Below the pieces are notes generated by a model that did not search any database, was not told the DNA's origin, and saw nothing but the letters and a program-made list of their open reading frames with translations. The position numbers were made by a program, and so were the translations under genes. Below are positions 41,013-53,375 of a stretch of DNA of 64,000 nt, one piece after another. Within the stretch, counting starts at the first letter, position 1. Every line of letters starts with the position of its first letter. The DNA lies in assembly GCF_000026945.1 (NCBI RefSeq), contig NC_012861.1:1922001-1986000 (forward strand), in the 5' to 3' direction. Source of the stretch: Candida dubliniensis CD36 (Eukaryota > Ascomycota > Pichiomycetes > Serinales > Debaryomycetaceae).

Positions 41013-42593
41013 CTAATGATTTCTATCGGCAGTTCTCGGTTTTGCTCGAATAATATTATCTACTCGCAATAACACTTCGGCTGCTTCGGCCGCCGATGAT
41101 ACCACAGCTTTCTTTAATTTGAACGATTCAACAATCCCCAATTCTCTCATATCAGCAACAATACCATTGTTCAAATCTAAACCAGAAGTAGTCATACCAT
41201 TATATATAGCTGATCTCAATTTAGTAACCAAATCGCTAGAATCATAACCAGCATTGTCGGCTAAAATAGTTGGCAATTGTCTCAAAGCTCTACTGAAGGC
41301 TTCTATGGCCAAAGCACTCTTTCCTGTTTCGTTTGCTGCTGCTTGATCAACGGCCTTAGCCATTAACATCTCAGAACATCCTCCCCCCAATACAGTTTTC
41401 GTTTCCCTTGTTGTTTGTGACAACACTGATAACGCGTCGTGCAATGATCTTTCAGCTTCATCCAAAACTTGTTCGGTGGCACCACGTAACACTATGGTAC
41501 ATGCTTCACCAGCGGCAACTCCTGAAAACTTAAGGAAGGTATCTTCACCAATTATAATCTCTTCGATCGATTCACAATGACCTAATTTAACATTATCAGG
41601 ATTATCAAAAGTACTCACCACTTCTCCACCAGTGACCAATGCCAATCTTTCGACCCCATCAAAATCAGCATGTTCTATGGAGTTAATCTTGGCATCAGTG
41701 AATAACTGTTCTGGGTAGTCGTAAATTAATTGACGATTAATAAACACATTAATGCCAAACTTGGTTATTTTCTCAACTTTATTTTTCATTTTCAATTTTT
41801 CGGCCTTTTCCAATTCGGCCAATTTTGATGTTGAATCAACTTTGAATTTAGCACCAAAAATTTTCACCTTGTCGGTGTCCATGGAAGTGTTAGCAATAAG
41901 GATTTTTGCATTCGTGATTTTTTTCGGTTGACCAATACCAAATTTCTTTTCCAATATAAACCCTTGGTCCAAGTAAGAATCGGATAATTTGCCACCGACT
42001 TTTTTAATAATTTGAATATGGTTTAAATTGGTTGATCCTTTTAATCTTAAAATAGCATCCACGGCCAAATTGGAAAATAATAGTTTATCTTGTGATAAGA
42101 TCTTGGATGACAAGGTGGTTTGGGCAATATTCAATAAATCGTTTCTAAATAAAGTTGGGTTGTCGCCGTTATTGACAGCAGCTTTATTCAAAGCTTGAAT
42201 AGCTACATTGCGTGCAATCCTAAACCCTTCTATAATGGTTTGTGGATGAATTTTCTGATCGATCAACTTTTCAGCTTCTCTTAACAACTCAGCACTCAAA
42301 ACCGTGACTGAAGTAGTACCATCTCCAACTTCATCGTCTTGTACTTTGGATATATTGACTAAAACTTTGGCAGCTGGATTATCAAAAGGAATTGACTTAA
42401 GAATGGTGGCCCCGTCATTAGTGACTAATGCATGGTCTGCGTTGCTTGAACTTTGTAACAATTTGTCCATTCCCTTAGGTCCTAAAGTTGATTTGACAAG
42501 ATCGCCTACAGCTATAGCACCAATAAAGGCAGACATACGGGCATTCTCTGCCCTCTCCTCAGTAGCTTGATCATTAAATATTTGAACAGACAT
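41013..42593 (-). CDS. CCT2: Cytosolic chaperonin TRiC/CCT subunit beta
   Basis: 526 codons. It begins [19 protein letters not shown], the beta-subunit N-terminus. All TCP-1 signatures are present: [14 protein letters not shown] (about 33-46), NDGATIL (about 58-64), and [20 protein letters not shown] (about 84-103) with the ATP-hydrolysis motif GDGTT. Near the C-terminus is a stretch with [18 protein letters not shown] folds actin and tubulin in an octameric double ring. Length matches yeast Cct2 (527). It is divergent from EAP1 across 3.5 kb. Confidence 0.96.
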   Translation of the reverse strand: MSVQIFNDQATEERAENARMSAFIGAIAVGDLVKSTLGPKGMDKLLQSSSNADHALVTNDGATILKSIPFDNPAAKVLVNISKVQDDEVGDGTTSVTVLSAELLREAEKLIDQKIHPQTIIEGFRIARNVAIQALNKAAVNNGDNPTLFRNDLLNIAQTTLSSKILSQDKLLFSNLAVDAILRLKGSTNLNHIQIIKKVGGKLSDSYLDQGFILEKKFGIGQPKKITNAKILIANTSMDTDKVKIFGAKFKVDSTSKLAELEKAEKLKMKNKVEKITKFGINVFINRQLIYDYPEQLFTDAKINSIEHADFDGVERLALVTGGEVVSTFDNPDNVKLGHCESIEEIIIGEDTFLKFSGVAAGEACTIVLRGATEQVLDEAERSLHDALSVLSQTTRETKTVLGGGCSEMLMAKAVDQAAANETGKSALAIEAFSRALRQLPTILADNAGYDSSDLVTKLRSAIYNGMTTSGLDLNNGIVADMRELGIVESFKLKKAVVSSAAEAAEVLLRVDNIIRAKPRTADRNH

Positions 42594-45500
42594 CTTGATG
42601 AAGGTGTAGCTGTAATGGGATTAGGAAATAGTATTAACTACTTTGACATCTTGTCTATGAAATTTTTTTTTTTTTTTGGTTCTTTTTTTTTTTTTCTTTC
42701 GTGTTCTATGGTTCACAAGTGCGTGTCCATATCTACAAAAAAAAAACACATACCAACAACTCTTATATAATTTTTGCAATCAATCGAAAATCAGCCATTC
42801 ACAATATATGTCCTTGTTTATCAATAATCATGTTCTATAGAAACAAAAGAATAAACATCCAAAAAAACTCAGTTTGAAACAAAGAAATGCTTTTTTTTTT
42901 TGGTTTTCATTCGAAATGTGGTGAATTTTTGTTAGAATTTTGCTATTAAACTTGCATAAATTTTTTTTGGATAGTAGCCGCAACAACAATACGATAAGAT
43001 CGGCGCTTTAGACTTGATGTAAATAGTAAATCAATACCCACAAGACATAATAGAAGAAGACCATTACTTAGAATAGAATGATTATGTTTATCCTGACGTG
43101 GACCAATTATTTGACTAGCAGAGGATACACCTCAAATTGTTTTACGCAAGAAAAGAATACCTATAGTGGGACATACTTTTTCACCAAATCTAGCTCGAGA
43201 TATAAACTCCACATCCAGATAAGCTGATCTGCAACCAATATAAACCGTAAGCAATGTTGAGCGTTGATGACAGCATTTCATAATCTAAGTGGTCTTCGTC
43301 TAAGGTCATTTGGATACATTTGTATGGGGGGAGTTTCTTCGTATTATCGTATTCATTACATGAACAAGACGGATTTGTTCAGTTCGCTCATTGTTTACTA
43401 TTTATGAGATGCATATGCACCAATTAATTGATACATACGCTATTTATCTCGTTTGAACTCAAGTACGCACCAAACAAGTTGTCGACTAATTACATTCTCT
43501 CTCGTTTCTAGCGTGATTCAGTACCCATAAGAATAAACACATGACTAAGATATTATTTGATGTACATTAATTATTCCAATAGAAAATATTTGGTAGATAA
43601 TTCTCCACTCCAGTAGACGACAAGAAAATTCCCAAGACCAGTATCAAAGTTCATAAAATACTTCATTGTCTTTAATGTGAAAGAATTCTTAATAACATCG
43701 CCTCATATACTTCACGAAAAATGTTCTAATTTACATAACCACTATTGCCAAAAGACACACAAATACTATTTTTCACAGTGTGTGTGTGAGTGCCGGATAA
43801 TTCACAAAATCATTTGCCTAATTTTCTTTTTCTTTTTTTGCTCGCAAATAATTTACAGAATTAATTACATTACTTTTTCTGCAAGTGTATTTTGTCAATA
43901 AGCAAACAATATACGTAAATTGCTATTGAATACATTATGTTAGCCATAATCTCTGAATCTCCCTGTTCTGTGCAGAAGAAACAAACAACCAACAATCCTC
44001 AAAATCATTGTACAACCATCCATTATTCTATGATGGTATTTACAATTTGTCCTGGTGCAGTAGAGGAGAGTCTTTTTCGAAATCAAATCAGAAACTTAGG
44101 ATTTCGTCAGGTTATGTCAAGAGAAGACTTTGAAACAATTAGTAAATTTGTGCAACTTTCGGAAAGCTTTTTCGTTAACCACAGAAACGATTGTCTTGAT
44201 TAGTATTGTGTGACATACCAAAGCTTCACCCACAGCAACCAACTACTGGACAACCATTACACCAGTTTTGTCGTCTACTAGAAGAGCAATACAATGAGAT
44301 TTACAAAACTCAAACACAAATAATAGAGAGATAAACAATTGAAGAAATGAGATGACACATAAAACAAAATTGTTACAGATTATTGACTCATTGGTTTCAA
44401 AGTAAAGTATTAGGGGGGGGGGATGAGACTCCCAATATTGCTGTTGCATAATAGAATGATGATGAAAGTACTTATTCCCTAGATGAAAAAACAAAAACAA
44501 TTCTATTTGTTTCAGTAGAACATTCTGCGTTGCTTCTTTTTTTTTTTGATGATTCTGAAATTCGAAATAAAATGCAGCTAACAATAAAAACTGCAACTAA
44601 CAAAACTCTAACATTAATGCAGTATCAGAGAAAACAAAAAGACCCTTTTGGATAAAATGGCAAATAATTAATTAGCTCAATTGATCTTCTTTTGTTCTTT
44701 GGAGGAATGGTCGCGAAATGTTGCAGTTTTTCCCAGAACATAATCTGAAAGAAGGATTTCTTTTTTTCTTTTCTTTCAATTCGAACCTTCAAGTTAGTAA
44801 ATTACATGGATACTGCATTGAATAATTATAGGCGGAAGGAGGGTTCTCAAAACGAGGAATGCAACATCCAGCCTCAAATATTTCTGAAACTCACGAAGTT
44901 AGGCATACACTTTCCCTATTTACAGAAAGCGTACATAAAATATCCAAAAAGAGTACATCATTTTGAAATAGACCTGCCCCATCACATAGGTCATTGGGCA
45001 GATTCGAAGTCAATACTGCATGTATAATTCCATGAACAACTTTTGGCGAGAAGTCCGATGGCATGGTACTACGAACATACTTCAACACCAACTCTATTTC
45101 ATGAAGAATATGTGGTTCCTCTAAGAATTACCCACAAAATGTGGAACAAAATGGAAAATATATCCCAACAATACCTGTTTATTAGGAGAGAATTGGAATG
45201 GGGTGGAATGTACACCATGACCAGTCACACAATTGTAGCTTTCAGTTTTTTTTTTTTTTTTTGCATTTCTATAAACTCTACACTTTGCACACTTGTATTG
45301 CTCTTCTCCTCAAATTAATCAAGACTTTGGTGATGCAAGACAGTAAAATAAAAATGGTTTAATGTCAACGGTGATTGTCAATATATGTAATCAATCTGGA
45401 AGCAGCTCATACGCAGCCAAACTTGGAATCTGCAAAACCTCTCCAACAAAAAAAGAGAAAACTCTGTTGTAGATTTCGCTTCAAAAGGAAGTCCAAACTT

Positions 45501-46091
45501 TTCGAGGGTTGTTTGGGCGTGAAAGATGCAGAATACCGCTCAAAGGGCATTTGAAATTTGCATAGTCAAGAAATGAACTCTCCCAAATATAAAAAAAACA
45601 TAAACAAATAATGCAGAAAAATTTTTTGTAGTCAAAATAGTCCTCGGCATGCAGCTGTGTCTTATTTACCAGAACTGTATGGGATTCAATGGCGAGATTA
45701 TCAAATGAATTACTGAAACATATATTATTTTTAGAAGTATTACTCTATTAACTGTACTTTATTTTTCAAAAGATTATGACAACTTCAACAACTCTGCGTT
45801 GACTAAGATCGTCAATTTTTTTTTTGAATATTTCAAAAGAATATAAATATCCCTTGAAGATCTCTTTAGTTGCAAAAAAAAAAAATTGAATTAACAATAG
45901 AACCCTTTCATTAAGTTTTTCCTTTAATTTTTTTTTTTGATACCTCATTGTATTGATTCTATACACGACTATCTACCACATTCGCTCGCTTTTTACACCC
46001 ATTCACTGAGAGAGACTCACACGTTACATACTATTGACAGAGAGATTTTTCCAGTACTACTATAGAAAAAAGAGAGTGCGAAAAAAAAAAA
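42594..46091. other. 3.5 kb gene-free region between CCT2 and EAP1
   Basis: No gene is supported. Frames up to 117 codons are of biased composition with no domain. The left end serves CCT2. The rest is probably the large EAP1 promoter. A G run (9 G) lies near 44413 and several A and T tracts are present. Adhesin promoters in Candida are long and bound by Efg1 and other morphogenesis regulators; that role is known for EAP1 and not shown by the bases themselves. Confidence 0.5.
45842..45849 (+). promoter_or_regulatory. TATA box candidate of EAP1
   Basis: TATAAATA lies 243 bases upstream of the EAP1 start codon, within the usual range for regulated yeast genes with leaders of this length. Short AT-rich matches are common, so this is only a candidate. 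Confidence 0.4.
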
Positions 46092-49000
46092 ATGAAAGTT
46101 TCTCAAATTTTGCCATTAGCTGGTGCGGTATCCCTCGCTTCAGGTTTTTGGATTCCTGATTTCCGGAACAATCAAAAGTCAAATTCCTACCCAGGCCAAT
46201 ACAAAGGTAAAGGTGGCTATCAAGATGATTGCGGGGATAACTACAAGAAAGGTTATAAAAGCAAAACCTACTCCAAGGTTAAGTCCCGGACTACCACTGA
46301 TTGTATCACTTCCACCCTGCCAAAAGGGAGCACCACCAGGTACACAAAAGACGTTGTTGATTCTACCTCCTATACGACAGACACTGCTTATACTACCACA
46401 GTTATAACTGTCACCAAGTGTGATGCCGATTCTTGTTCTCGTACAGCAGTAACTACCGGTGTCACTATCATCACTGTCACTACCAATGATGTTGTTACTC
46501 AATATACTACTTATTGCCCATTGACATCAACTCCAACCATTGTTAGCTCAACTCCTTTGAGTATTCCATCTAGTAGTGTCTCAACTGATACTACTGTTGC
46601 TACTACATCAACTACTCCATGCGATACTGTTTCCACTGGCACTACCTACGGTACTACTTCTACTACTCCATGCGATACTGTTTCCACTGGCACTACCTAC
46701 GGTACTACTTCTAGTTACTCATCTAGTGTCTCAACTGGTTCTTCATCTAGCTACTCATCCAGTGTTCCATCTAGCAGTGTTTCAAGCGGTACTACTTCTA
46801 GCTACTCGTCCAGTATTCCATTGAGCAGTGTTTTGACTGGTTCTTCATCTAGCTACTCATCCAGTGTCCCAACTGCTTCTTCATCATCCAGTGTTTCATC
46901 TAGCAGTGTTTCAAGCGGCACTACCTACGGTACTACCTCTACTCCATGTGATACTATTTCCACTGGCACTACATCAACTACTCCATGCGATACTGTTTCC
47001 ACTGGCACTACCTACGGTACTACTTCTAGTTACTTACCTAGTGTCTCAACTGGTTCTTCATCCAGCTACTCATCCAGTGTTCCATCTAACAGTGTTTCAA
47101 GTGGCACTACTTATGGTACTACTTCTAGTTACTCAAATAGTACCACTTACGGTACTACTTCTAGCTACTCATCCAGTGTTCCATCTAGCAGTGTTTCGAC
47201 TGGTTTTTCATCCAGCTACTCGTCTAGTGTCCCATCTATTAGTGTTTCAAGCGGCACTACCTACGGCACTACTTCTAGTTACTCATCTAGTGTCTCAACT
47301 GGTTCTTCATCCATCTACTCGTCCAGTGTTGAATCTAGCAATGTCTCAAGTGGAACTACATACGGTACTACTTCTAGCTACTCATCCAGTGTTTTATCTA
47401 GCAGTGTCTCAAGCGGAACTACCTACGATACTACTCCAAGTTACTCAAATAGCACCACTTACGGTACTACTTCAAGTTACTCATCCAGTGTTCCATCTAG
47501 TAATGTTTCAACTGGTTCCGCATCATGTATAATTATGACTTTTGCTGGTGCTTCTGGAGAAACCAGTACAAGTGAATTCTGCTTCCCACTGACTGCTACT
47601 TCTGAAGTTGAATCCTCAACTGAGACCACCTCATCTGCTTCATCTTCCACTTATTCAACCACTGAAGAGACTACACCAGTTGGATCTACAGTTATTGTTC
47701 CAAGTACTACTGTTATAACAGTTACTTCATGTTCCCAAAACAAATGTTCTCTTTCATCAGTTACCACTGGTGTTGTTACAATCTCATCTGCAAAGACAAT
47801 TTATACTACATACTGTCCTATCTCCTCGAGTGTCACTATTCCAGTTCCTAGCACATCAACTCCAGATACTCCAGCTACTCCAGGTACTGAAACCACTCCA
47901 GGTACTGAAACCACTCCAGGCACTCCAGGTACTGAGACTACTCCAGCTACTCCAGGTACTCCAGGTACTGAAACTACTGAGACTACTCCAGCTACTCCAG
48001 CTACCCCAGGTACTGAGACTACTCCAGCTACTCCAGGTACTCCAGGTACTGAAACTACTGAGACTACTCCAGCTACTCCAGCTACCCCAGGTACTGAAAC
48101 TACTCCAGCTACTCCAGCTACCCCAGGTACTGAAACCACTCCAGCCACTCCAGCTACTCCAGGTACTCCAGGTACTGAAACCACTCCAGCCACTCCAGGT
48201 ACTGAGACTACTCCAGCTACTCCAGCTACCCCAGGTACTGAAACTACTCCAGCTACTCCAGGTACTGAGACTACTCCAGCTACTCCAGGTACTCCAGGTA
48301 CTGAAACTACTGAGACTACTCCAGCTACTCCAGCTACCCCAGGTACTGAAACTACTCCAGCTACTCCAGCTACTCCAGGTACTGCAACTACTCCAGGTAC
48401 TCCAGGAACTCCAGGTACTGAAACTACTCCAGCTACTCCAGGTACTGAAACCACTCCAGCTACTTCAGGTACTGAAACTACACCAGCTACTCCAGGTACT
48501 GAGACTACTCCAGGAACTCCAGCTACTCCAGGTACTGAAACTACTCCAGCTACTCCAGGTACTGAGACTACTCCAGCCACTCCAGCTACTCCAGGTACTC
48601 CAGGTACTGAAACCACTCCAGCTACTCCAGGTACTGAAACTACACCAGCTACACCAGGTACTGAGACTACTCCAGGAACTCCAGGTACTCCAGGTACTGA
48701 AACCACTCCAGCTACTCCAGGTACTCCAGGTACTGAAACCACTCCAGCCACTCCAGGTACTCCAGGTACTGAAACCACTCCAGGTACTCCAGGTACTCCA
48801 GGTACTGAAACCACTCCAGCTACTTCAGGTACTGAAACTACACCAGCTACACCAGGTACTGAGACTACTCCAGGAACTCCAGCTACCCCAGGTACTGAAA
48901 CTACTCCAGCTACTCCAGGTACTGAGACTACTCCAGCTACTCCAGGTACTCCAGGTACTGAAACTACTGAGACTACTCCAGCTACTCCAGCTACCCCAGG

Positions 49001-49844
49001 TACTGAAACTACTCCAGCTACACCAGGTACTGAGACTACTCCAGCTACTCCAGCTACACCAGGTACTGAGACTACTCCAGCTACTCCAGCTACCCCAGGT
49101 ACTGAAACCACTCCAGCTACTCCAGCTACTCCAGGTACTGAAACCACTCCAGGCACTCCAGGTACTGAGACTACTCCAGCTACCCCAGGTACTGAGACTA
49201 CTCCAGCTACCCCAGGTACTGAAACCACTCCAGCTGTTCCAGAAACTCCAACTACTTCAGGTACTGAAACAGTTCCTGATGTATGTACCGAAATGGTTCC
49301 AAGTACTACTGTTATAGCAGTTAGCTCATGTTCCGAAGACAAGTGTTCCGTTTCATCAGTTACCACTGGATTTGTCACTGTATCGTCTGAAAAGACTGTT
49401 TACACTACTTACTGTCCTATTTCCTCCAGCACTACCACACCAGTTGTTCCAGAAACTTCAGGTACCCCAGGTGAATCTCAACCAGCTACTACTACAGGTA
49501 CTCCAGATGAACACCAACCAGGTACTACTCAACCAGTTTCCGTACTTAGTACTCTGCAAGTTGTTACTGAAAGTGATGAATATTCTACAGTCACTGTTCA
49601 CTCAACTTCAACTGCCGGACAACAACCTGGAGCCAACCCATCAGTTACTACAAATGGTCCTGAAGTTGAAGCTTCTTCCAGTGTCCTTGCCAATCCAGTT
49701 TCATCTGTCACTACAAGCACAATAGCAGGCTCCAATGAGACTTCTGTACCATCAGCTCAATTTTCCAGTTTCGAAGGATCTGGCTCTGCTCTTAAGAAGC
49801 CATACTATGGTTTAGCAGTGGCTGCATTGATTTACTTTATGTGA
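46092..49844 (+). CDS. EAP1: GPI-anchored cell-wall adhesin EAP1
   Basis: 1250 codons. The signal peptide is about residues 1-18, then a Tyr/Lys/Gly-rich segment ([12 protein letters not shown]). A Cys-containing module of the pattern VT-C-(5 residues)-C-(S/V)TTG-(T)-YTTYCP occurs three times, near residues 103-145, 543-577 and 1076-1110. Between the first two is a Ser/Thr repeat region (about 155-475) of units such as [11 protein letters not shown]. Between the second and third is a region (about 590-1060) of [17 protein letters not shown] repeats. The C-terminus ([16 protein letters not shown]) is a GPI-attachment signal. This matches Eap1, which mediates adhesion to plastic and epithelium and is Efg1-regulated in C. 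albicans. It is about twice the length I recall for the reference strain (about 650). Confidence 0.88.
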   Translation: MKVSQILPLAGAVSLASGFWIPDFRNNQKSNSYPGQYKGKGGYQDDCGDNYKKGYKSKTYSKVKSRTTTDCITSTLPKGSTTRYTKDVVDSTSYTTDTAYTTTVITVTKCDADSCSRTAVTTGVTIITVTTNDVVTQYTTYCPLTSTPTIVSSTPLSIPSSSVSTDTTVATTSTTPCDTVSTGTTYGTTSTTPCDTVSTGTTYGTTSSYSSSVSTGSSSSYSSSVPSSSVSSGTTSSYSSSIPLSSVLTGSSSSYSSSVPTASSSSSVSSSSVSSGTTYGTTSTPCDTISTGTTSTTPCDTVSTGTTYGTTSSYLPSVSTGSSSSYSSSVPSNSVSSGTTYGTTSSYSNSTTYGTTSSYSSSVPSSSVSTGFSSSYSSSVPSISVSSGTTYGTTSSYSSSVSTGSSSIYSSSVESSNVSSGTTYGTTSSYSSSVLSSSVSSGTTYDTTPSYSNSTTYGTTSSYSSSVPSSNVSTGSASCIIMTFAGASGETSTSEFCFPLTATSEVESSTETTSSASSSTYSTTEETTPVGSTVIVPSTTVITVTSCSQNKCSLSSVTTGVVTISSAKTIYTTYCPISSSVTIPVPSTSTPDTPATPGTETTPGTETTPGTPGTETTPATPGTPGTETTETTPATPATPGTETTPATPGTPGTETTETTPATPATPGTETTPATPATPGTETTPATPATPGTPGTETTPATPGTETTPATPATPGTETTPATPGTETTPATPGTPGTETTETTPATPATPGTETTPATPATPGTATTPGTPGTPGTETTPATPGTETTPATSGTETTPATPGTETTPGTPATPGTETTPATPGTETTPATPATPGTPGTETTPATPGTETTPATPGTETTPGTPGTPGTETTPATPGTPGTETTPATPGTPGTETTPGTPGTPGTETTPATSGTETTPATPGTETTPGTPATPGTETTPATPGTETTPATPGTPGTETTETTPATPATPGTETTPATPGTETTPATPATPGTETTPATPATPGTETTPATPATPGTETTPGTPGTETTPATPGTETTPATPGTETTPAVPETPTTSGTETVPDVCTEMVPSTTVIAVSSCSEDKCSVSSVTTGFVTVSSEKTVYTTYCPISSSTTTPVVPETSGTPGESQPATTTGTPDEHQPGTTQPVSVLSTLQVVTESDEYSTVTVHSTSTAGQQPGANPSVTTNGPEVEASSSVLANPVSSVTTSTIAGSNETSVPSAQFSSFEGSGSALKKPYYGLAVAALIYFM
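46555..47520 (+). repeat. EAP1 Ser/Thr repeat region 1
   Basis: Imperfect coding repeats of about 45-60 bases. They encode mixtures of [22 protein letters not shown] and [10 protein letters not shown] units; the [10 protein letters not shown] unit occurs near 46615, 46669, 46945 and 46977. Such tracts expand and contract by recombination. Confidence 0.8.
47866..49254 (+). repeat. EAP1 Thr/Pro/Gly repeat region 2
   Basis: Almost 1.4 kb built from 9-base and 15-base modules (CCAGGTACT, CCAGCTACT, GAAACTACT, ACTGAGACT) encoding TPGT, TPAT and TETT. Higher-order copies recur, such as a unit containing [20 protein letters not shown]. The period of 3 keeps other frames open too, so long shadow frames exist on both strands. 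Confidence 0.9.
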
Positions 49845-51191
49845 GATTAATATTTTGGTCCTTATTTGAACAAAATCAATTGTTCTTTGATTGTCTTTTT
49901 TTCCTTAATTTTTTGATACCTGTTTATTTTTCTTCGTTCCAATTAATGTTTGTTCATTGCCATATCTTACGGTGATGGTGATTATTGAACAACAGTTTCG
50001 GTTGAATTTTTTTTTTTTAATTTCGGTTTAAGAGTTTTTTGTTTTGAATATTTGATATTTTAAGTTCAGATTGGAATTCTCTTAATTTTTTTTTTGTTTA
50101 TTTTGGATTGATATAGTTAATACCATTTTATTTATCCGTTTCTTTTTCTTTTCGATATTAGTTAGTTTATTAGTTAAGAATATATATATTTTGTTAGTTT
50201 ATTTATTACTGAATTGAATTGTAGAGAAAAGCATTAGGAGAATTATCAATAAAGTCACCAAAATACTACACATATCATGGAGATTCAGAATTTGAAAACA
50301 TCAATGTATATTAATTCCCACTATAACTAGTATGGTCAATATGAAAATCAATTATTATATACATTTTATGATCTTTGAAACAAACATTAAAACGTTAGTA
50401 TTCTCATAATTATTATAATCAACATATTTTCAGTCCCCACAAGCACACATCCAGTTTTTCCATTTTCAATTACAGTATGTATCCACATATATATATATAT
50501 ATATATATCATTTAGTGTTAGTTGATTTCAAATTTTAAACCTGTCCGACATTTAATAGTAAATGAAGAGACAAATTAAAATCATGACGATAACGCATGTA
50601 AATAAATTTAATCATTTATATATATATAAGCCATGATGATGAGTAGATATGACTATAGTATTGAAAAAAATCCACACAAGACTAAAGGGTATAAACCCCC
50701 TTTACCCTGAAAAAGACTGAAGTGAATGAAAATAATATTTGATAAATCAATGACATACCCAATTGATAATCAATTTAAAACAATCTTTATTATAATATAC
50801 ATAGGTACATAATTAGACTCATATACCTTTATTGAATAGAAATGAAGTTTAAAAAAAAAGAAAGTGATGAAAAAAAAAAAGAGAACCAAAAAATTTTACA
50901 AATTTTTCATTCTTCACCAGAAGTCATATAGTCGTCGTGGTATGGTACAAACACGACCACCATTAATATTTAATGGCCAAATGAAATACAAACGGTAGCG
51001 CCACACACTAAAAATAAACCAACTCTTTTATAAACCTGCAAAATACGTACAACAGACATGCAATAAAACTATACTGAATCAGGAGTGCTTCACCAACTAG
51101 CAAGAAAACAAAAGACAGACTGTGTCAATAATTGCTTTGCAAACTTCACAATTATGAATTCTCGCTCTCTTAGAATGCCTTGGATTTCCAT
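49845..51191. other. Intergenic region EAP1 / CSN2 3' ends
   Basis: About 1.35 kb between two convergent genes. It holds T-rich 3' DNA, an AT dinucleotide run of 11 units at 50487-50508 and a second shorter one near 50618. No gene is supported. Confidence 0.5.
50487..50508 (+). repeat. AT dinucleotide repeat
   Basis: Eleven AT units between the convergent ends of EAP1 and CSN2. Confidence 0.75.
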
Positions 51192-53375
51192 TTATATGGA
51201 AATAGTTATATCTTTCTCAACAATACGATTACTTCTGATGGCATTACTACTACTACTACTACTACCACTTCTCTTATTACTATTACTGCTAACGGTATTG
51301 CCATCACTATTTTCAATCAACAGATTAAAGTATTCACGAGCTTGAGTATACCAATCATTTAATAAATCAACTTTATTCAATTGTTGTATTGATTGATCAT
51401 AGTCATTTTGTTCATCATCAACACCACCATTACCAAAATTATTATTGCCATCTATATTAATGACTGAATTCAATAACCCAGTATTAAATTTCGATAATTC
51501 AATATCTGCTCTTGACATGGTCGATGTTGGCATGGCTGTTGCTGGAGTTATACCATTAGGATTAACAATTTCTACTTGTTTTTGTTCATACATAACTTGT
51601 TCCTTTTGGCTTATCTCTCGTTTATATGCATGAGGAATAGATGAAACCATAAACACATACCACGATTCAATTGGAGAAAACCAATCTTGTAGTTTGAGTG
51701 GCCGATCAATAACAAAAAAATACTTTTGAAAATAATCAGTATTTGTGTTCTCAGTACAACGACTTGAGTTATTGTCATCAATATCCATGTTATCATCAGT
51801 TCTATAGTCATTATCATTGTTGCCAGTATTGCTACCGTTAGTAGTATCAGATTGTCCAAACGATACAATTTCATAATACTTTACATTATAATATATATCT
51901 TTTTGTGATAACTGAGGAAAGCATGCTCTACTCTTGTTGTTGTGACTGCTATTAGTCTGGGTGAAAATGATTTTATTTGCATAATCAATTTGAGAATCTT
52001 TTAGTTTCCCTGCCATTGATAATTGTAAAAGAATTGAACGTAATTGATTTTCATCAACTTTTAACTTGCCACGAAGAAATTTAAATTTAATTGCAGAGTA
52101 TGCTTTGATGTAATTTAGTAATATTTTTGATTTCAAGTTGTACAAAATCTCCTGAATGGCAACTTTATAGATATCGTCATTATTGTCATCATTATCAACA
52201 TCATCTTCATCAATTTTTCGGTTAGATAATGACGATGACGATGATACTAAATTTTCAAAATTTTCCAAGTTTAAATCATTATAATATTTGATGAACAATT
52301 TCAATTTATCGAATTGATTCGATGATTTAGAAATAATTTGGGTTTCTTGACTTTGAAATGGATCCAATTCACTTTCAATCAATAACGAACATAATGCATA
52401 ATATTTCAATAATTTATATTTCATAGTCGACCCTGCTTCATCATAATTTTGGAAACTTTTATAAAATTCAATATTGGCTCGATGATAATTACCTCGATAA
52501 AATTGTATTTGACCACGACATTGATTAATGATGGCACATATTTTAGGATGGGTAACCACAGTTGTAATTTTAGAACTCATTCGATATAATTGGTTCATTC
52601 TTGGCAAATTTGAATTGAATTTATTTGTTTTCGTTAAATAATCAATCTCAATAGCAATGGTTTGTAATTTAAATGAGTTCAACATCGTTTCCAGACAACC
52701 ATTATTAGTTCCAACACTGTTGCCGCCGCCGCCAATACTATCCAACTTGTCATAAACTTTTTCTAATAGATTAGGTATATCATTATAAACTTGATGATCA
52801 AGATAAAGATTAAGTAAATTTATGTTAATTTTAAACCACAATCGACAACTACTATTGGAGTCGCTATCTAGGTAATTCAATAATATGTTATAAAACTGGG
52901 TAACAAAAGTTACATTTGCCAGAATGGAATATCGATTAATCATTTTCGAAAATGATTCCTCAATATAACTTTTATAATGACCATCATTATTGAATTTTGG
53001 TATTAATTGAATCAATTGTGTCAAAGTTTCAAGAAATAACTGAAAGGTTTGTTGATCAAAATATAATTTCATCAATTGCTTATAAGATTTAAACCTCCAT
53101 TCATACTTTTCGCCATCGTCATTGTCGTTGGATAAACTTTCAATAATTTTTTCAAATTCAGTAATGGCATGCTTAGCATCATCATCTTTATAAGACTTTG
53201 CTGAATAATATTGATCATCAAGTGCCAATTTCGTGTTGGATTTATTATCGTTGTTGTTACTAGTTTGATTGCTGTCATCGTCGTTATTCTCAATATCAAA
53301 ATCTCCTCCGTCTTCATCTTCATCTTCAAACTCAAATTCATATGATTCTTCTGAATAGAATTCTTCGTCTGACAT
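51192..53375 (-). CDS. CSN2: COP9 signalosome subunit 2
   Basis: 727 codons. It starts MSDEEFYSEESYEFEFED, the acidic start of Csn2. Residues 50-100 read DQYYSAKSYKDDDAKHAI...EWRFKSYKQLMKL, matching the family's NQYYNSKALKEDDPKAAL...EWGFKALKQMIK. Around residues 310-350 it has FQNYDEAGSTMKYKLLKYYA and ELDPFQSQE, as in human CSN2 (FKNYDESGS, NPFDSQE). A PCI-type helical region follows. The signalosome removes Nedd8 from cullins. It is longer than human CSN2 (443) because of Asn/Asp-rich insertions and a tail after the PCI region. Confidence 0.88.
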   Translation of the reverse strand: MSDEEFYSEESYEFEFEDEDEDGGDFDIENNDDDSNQTSNNNDNKSNTKLALDDQYYSAKSYKDDDAKHAITEFEKIIESLSNDNDDGEKYEWRFKSYKQLMKLYFDQQTFQLFLETLTQLIQLIPKFNNDGHYKSYIEESFSKMINRYSILANVTFVTQFYNILLNYLDSDSNSSCRLWFKININLLNLYLDHQVYNDIPNLLEKVYDKLDSIGGGGNSVGTNNGCLETMLNSFKLQTIAIEIDYLTKTNKFNSNLPRMNQLYRMSSKITTVVTHPKICAIINQCRGQIQFYRGNYHRANIEFYKSFQNYDEAGSTMKYKLLKYYALCSLLIESELDPFQSQETQIISKSSNQFDKLKLFIKYYNDLNLENFENLVSSSSSLSNRKIDEDDVDNDDNNDDIYKVAIQEILYNLKSKILLNYIKAYSAIKFKFLRGKLKVDENQLRSILLQLSMAGKLKDSQIDYANKIIFTQTNSSHNNKSRACFPQLSQKDIYYNVKYYEIVSFGQSDTTNGSNTGNNDNDYRTDDNMDIDDNNSSRCTENTNTDYFQKYFFVIDRPLKLQDWFSPIESWYVFMVSSIPHAYKREISQKEQVMYEQKQVEIVNPNGITPATAMPTSTMSRADIELSKFNTGLLNSVINIDGNNNFGNGGVDDEQNDYDQSIQQLNKVDLLNDWYTQAREYFNLLIENSDGNTVSSNSNKRSGSSSSSSNAIRSNRIVEKDITISI

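Noticed and set aside
43937..45318. Small frames between CCT2 and EAP1 (66-117 codons)
   Set aside because: Short, mutually overlapping on both strands and without recognised features; left as possible leader frames.
47866..49254. Regular short repeats resembling a CRISPR array
   Set aside because: Units are coding, of 9-15 bases without unique spacers, in a eukaryotic adhesin gene.
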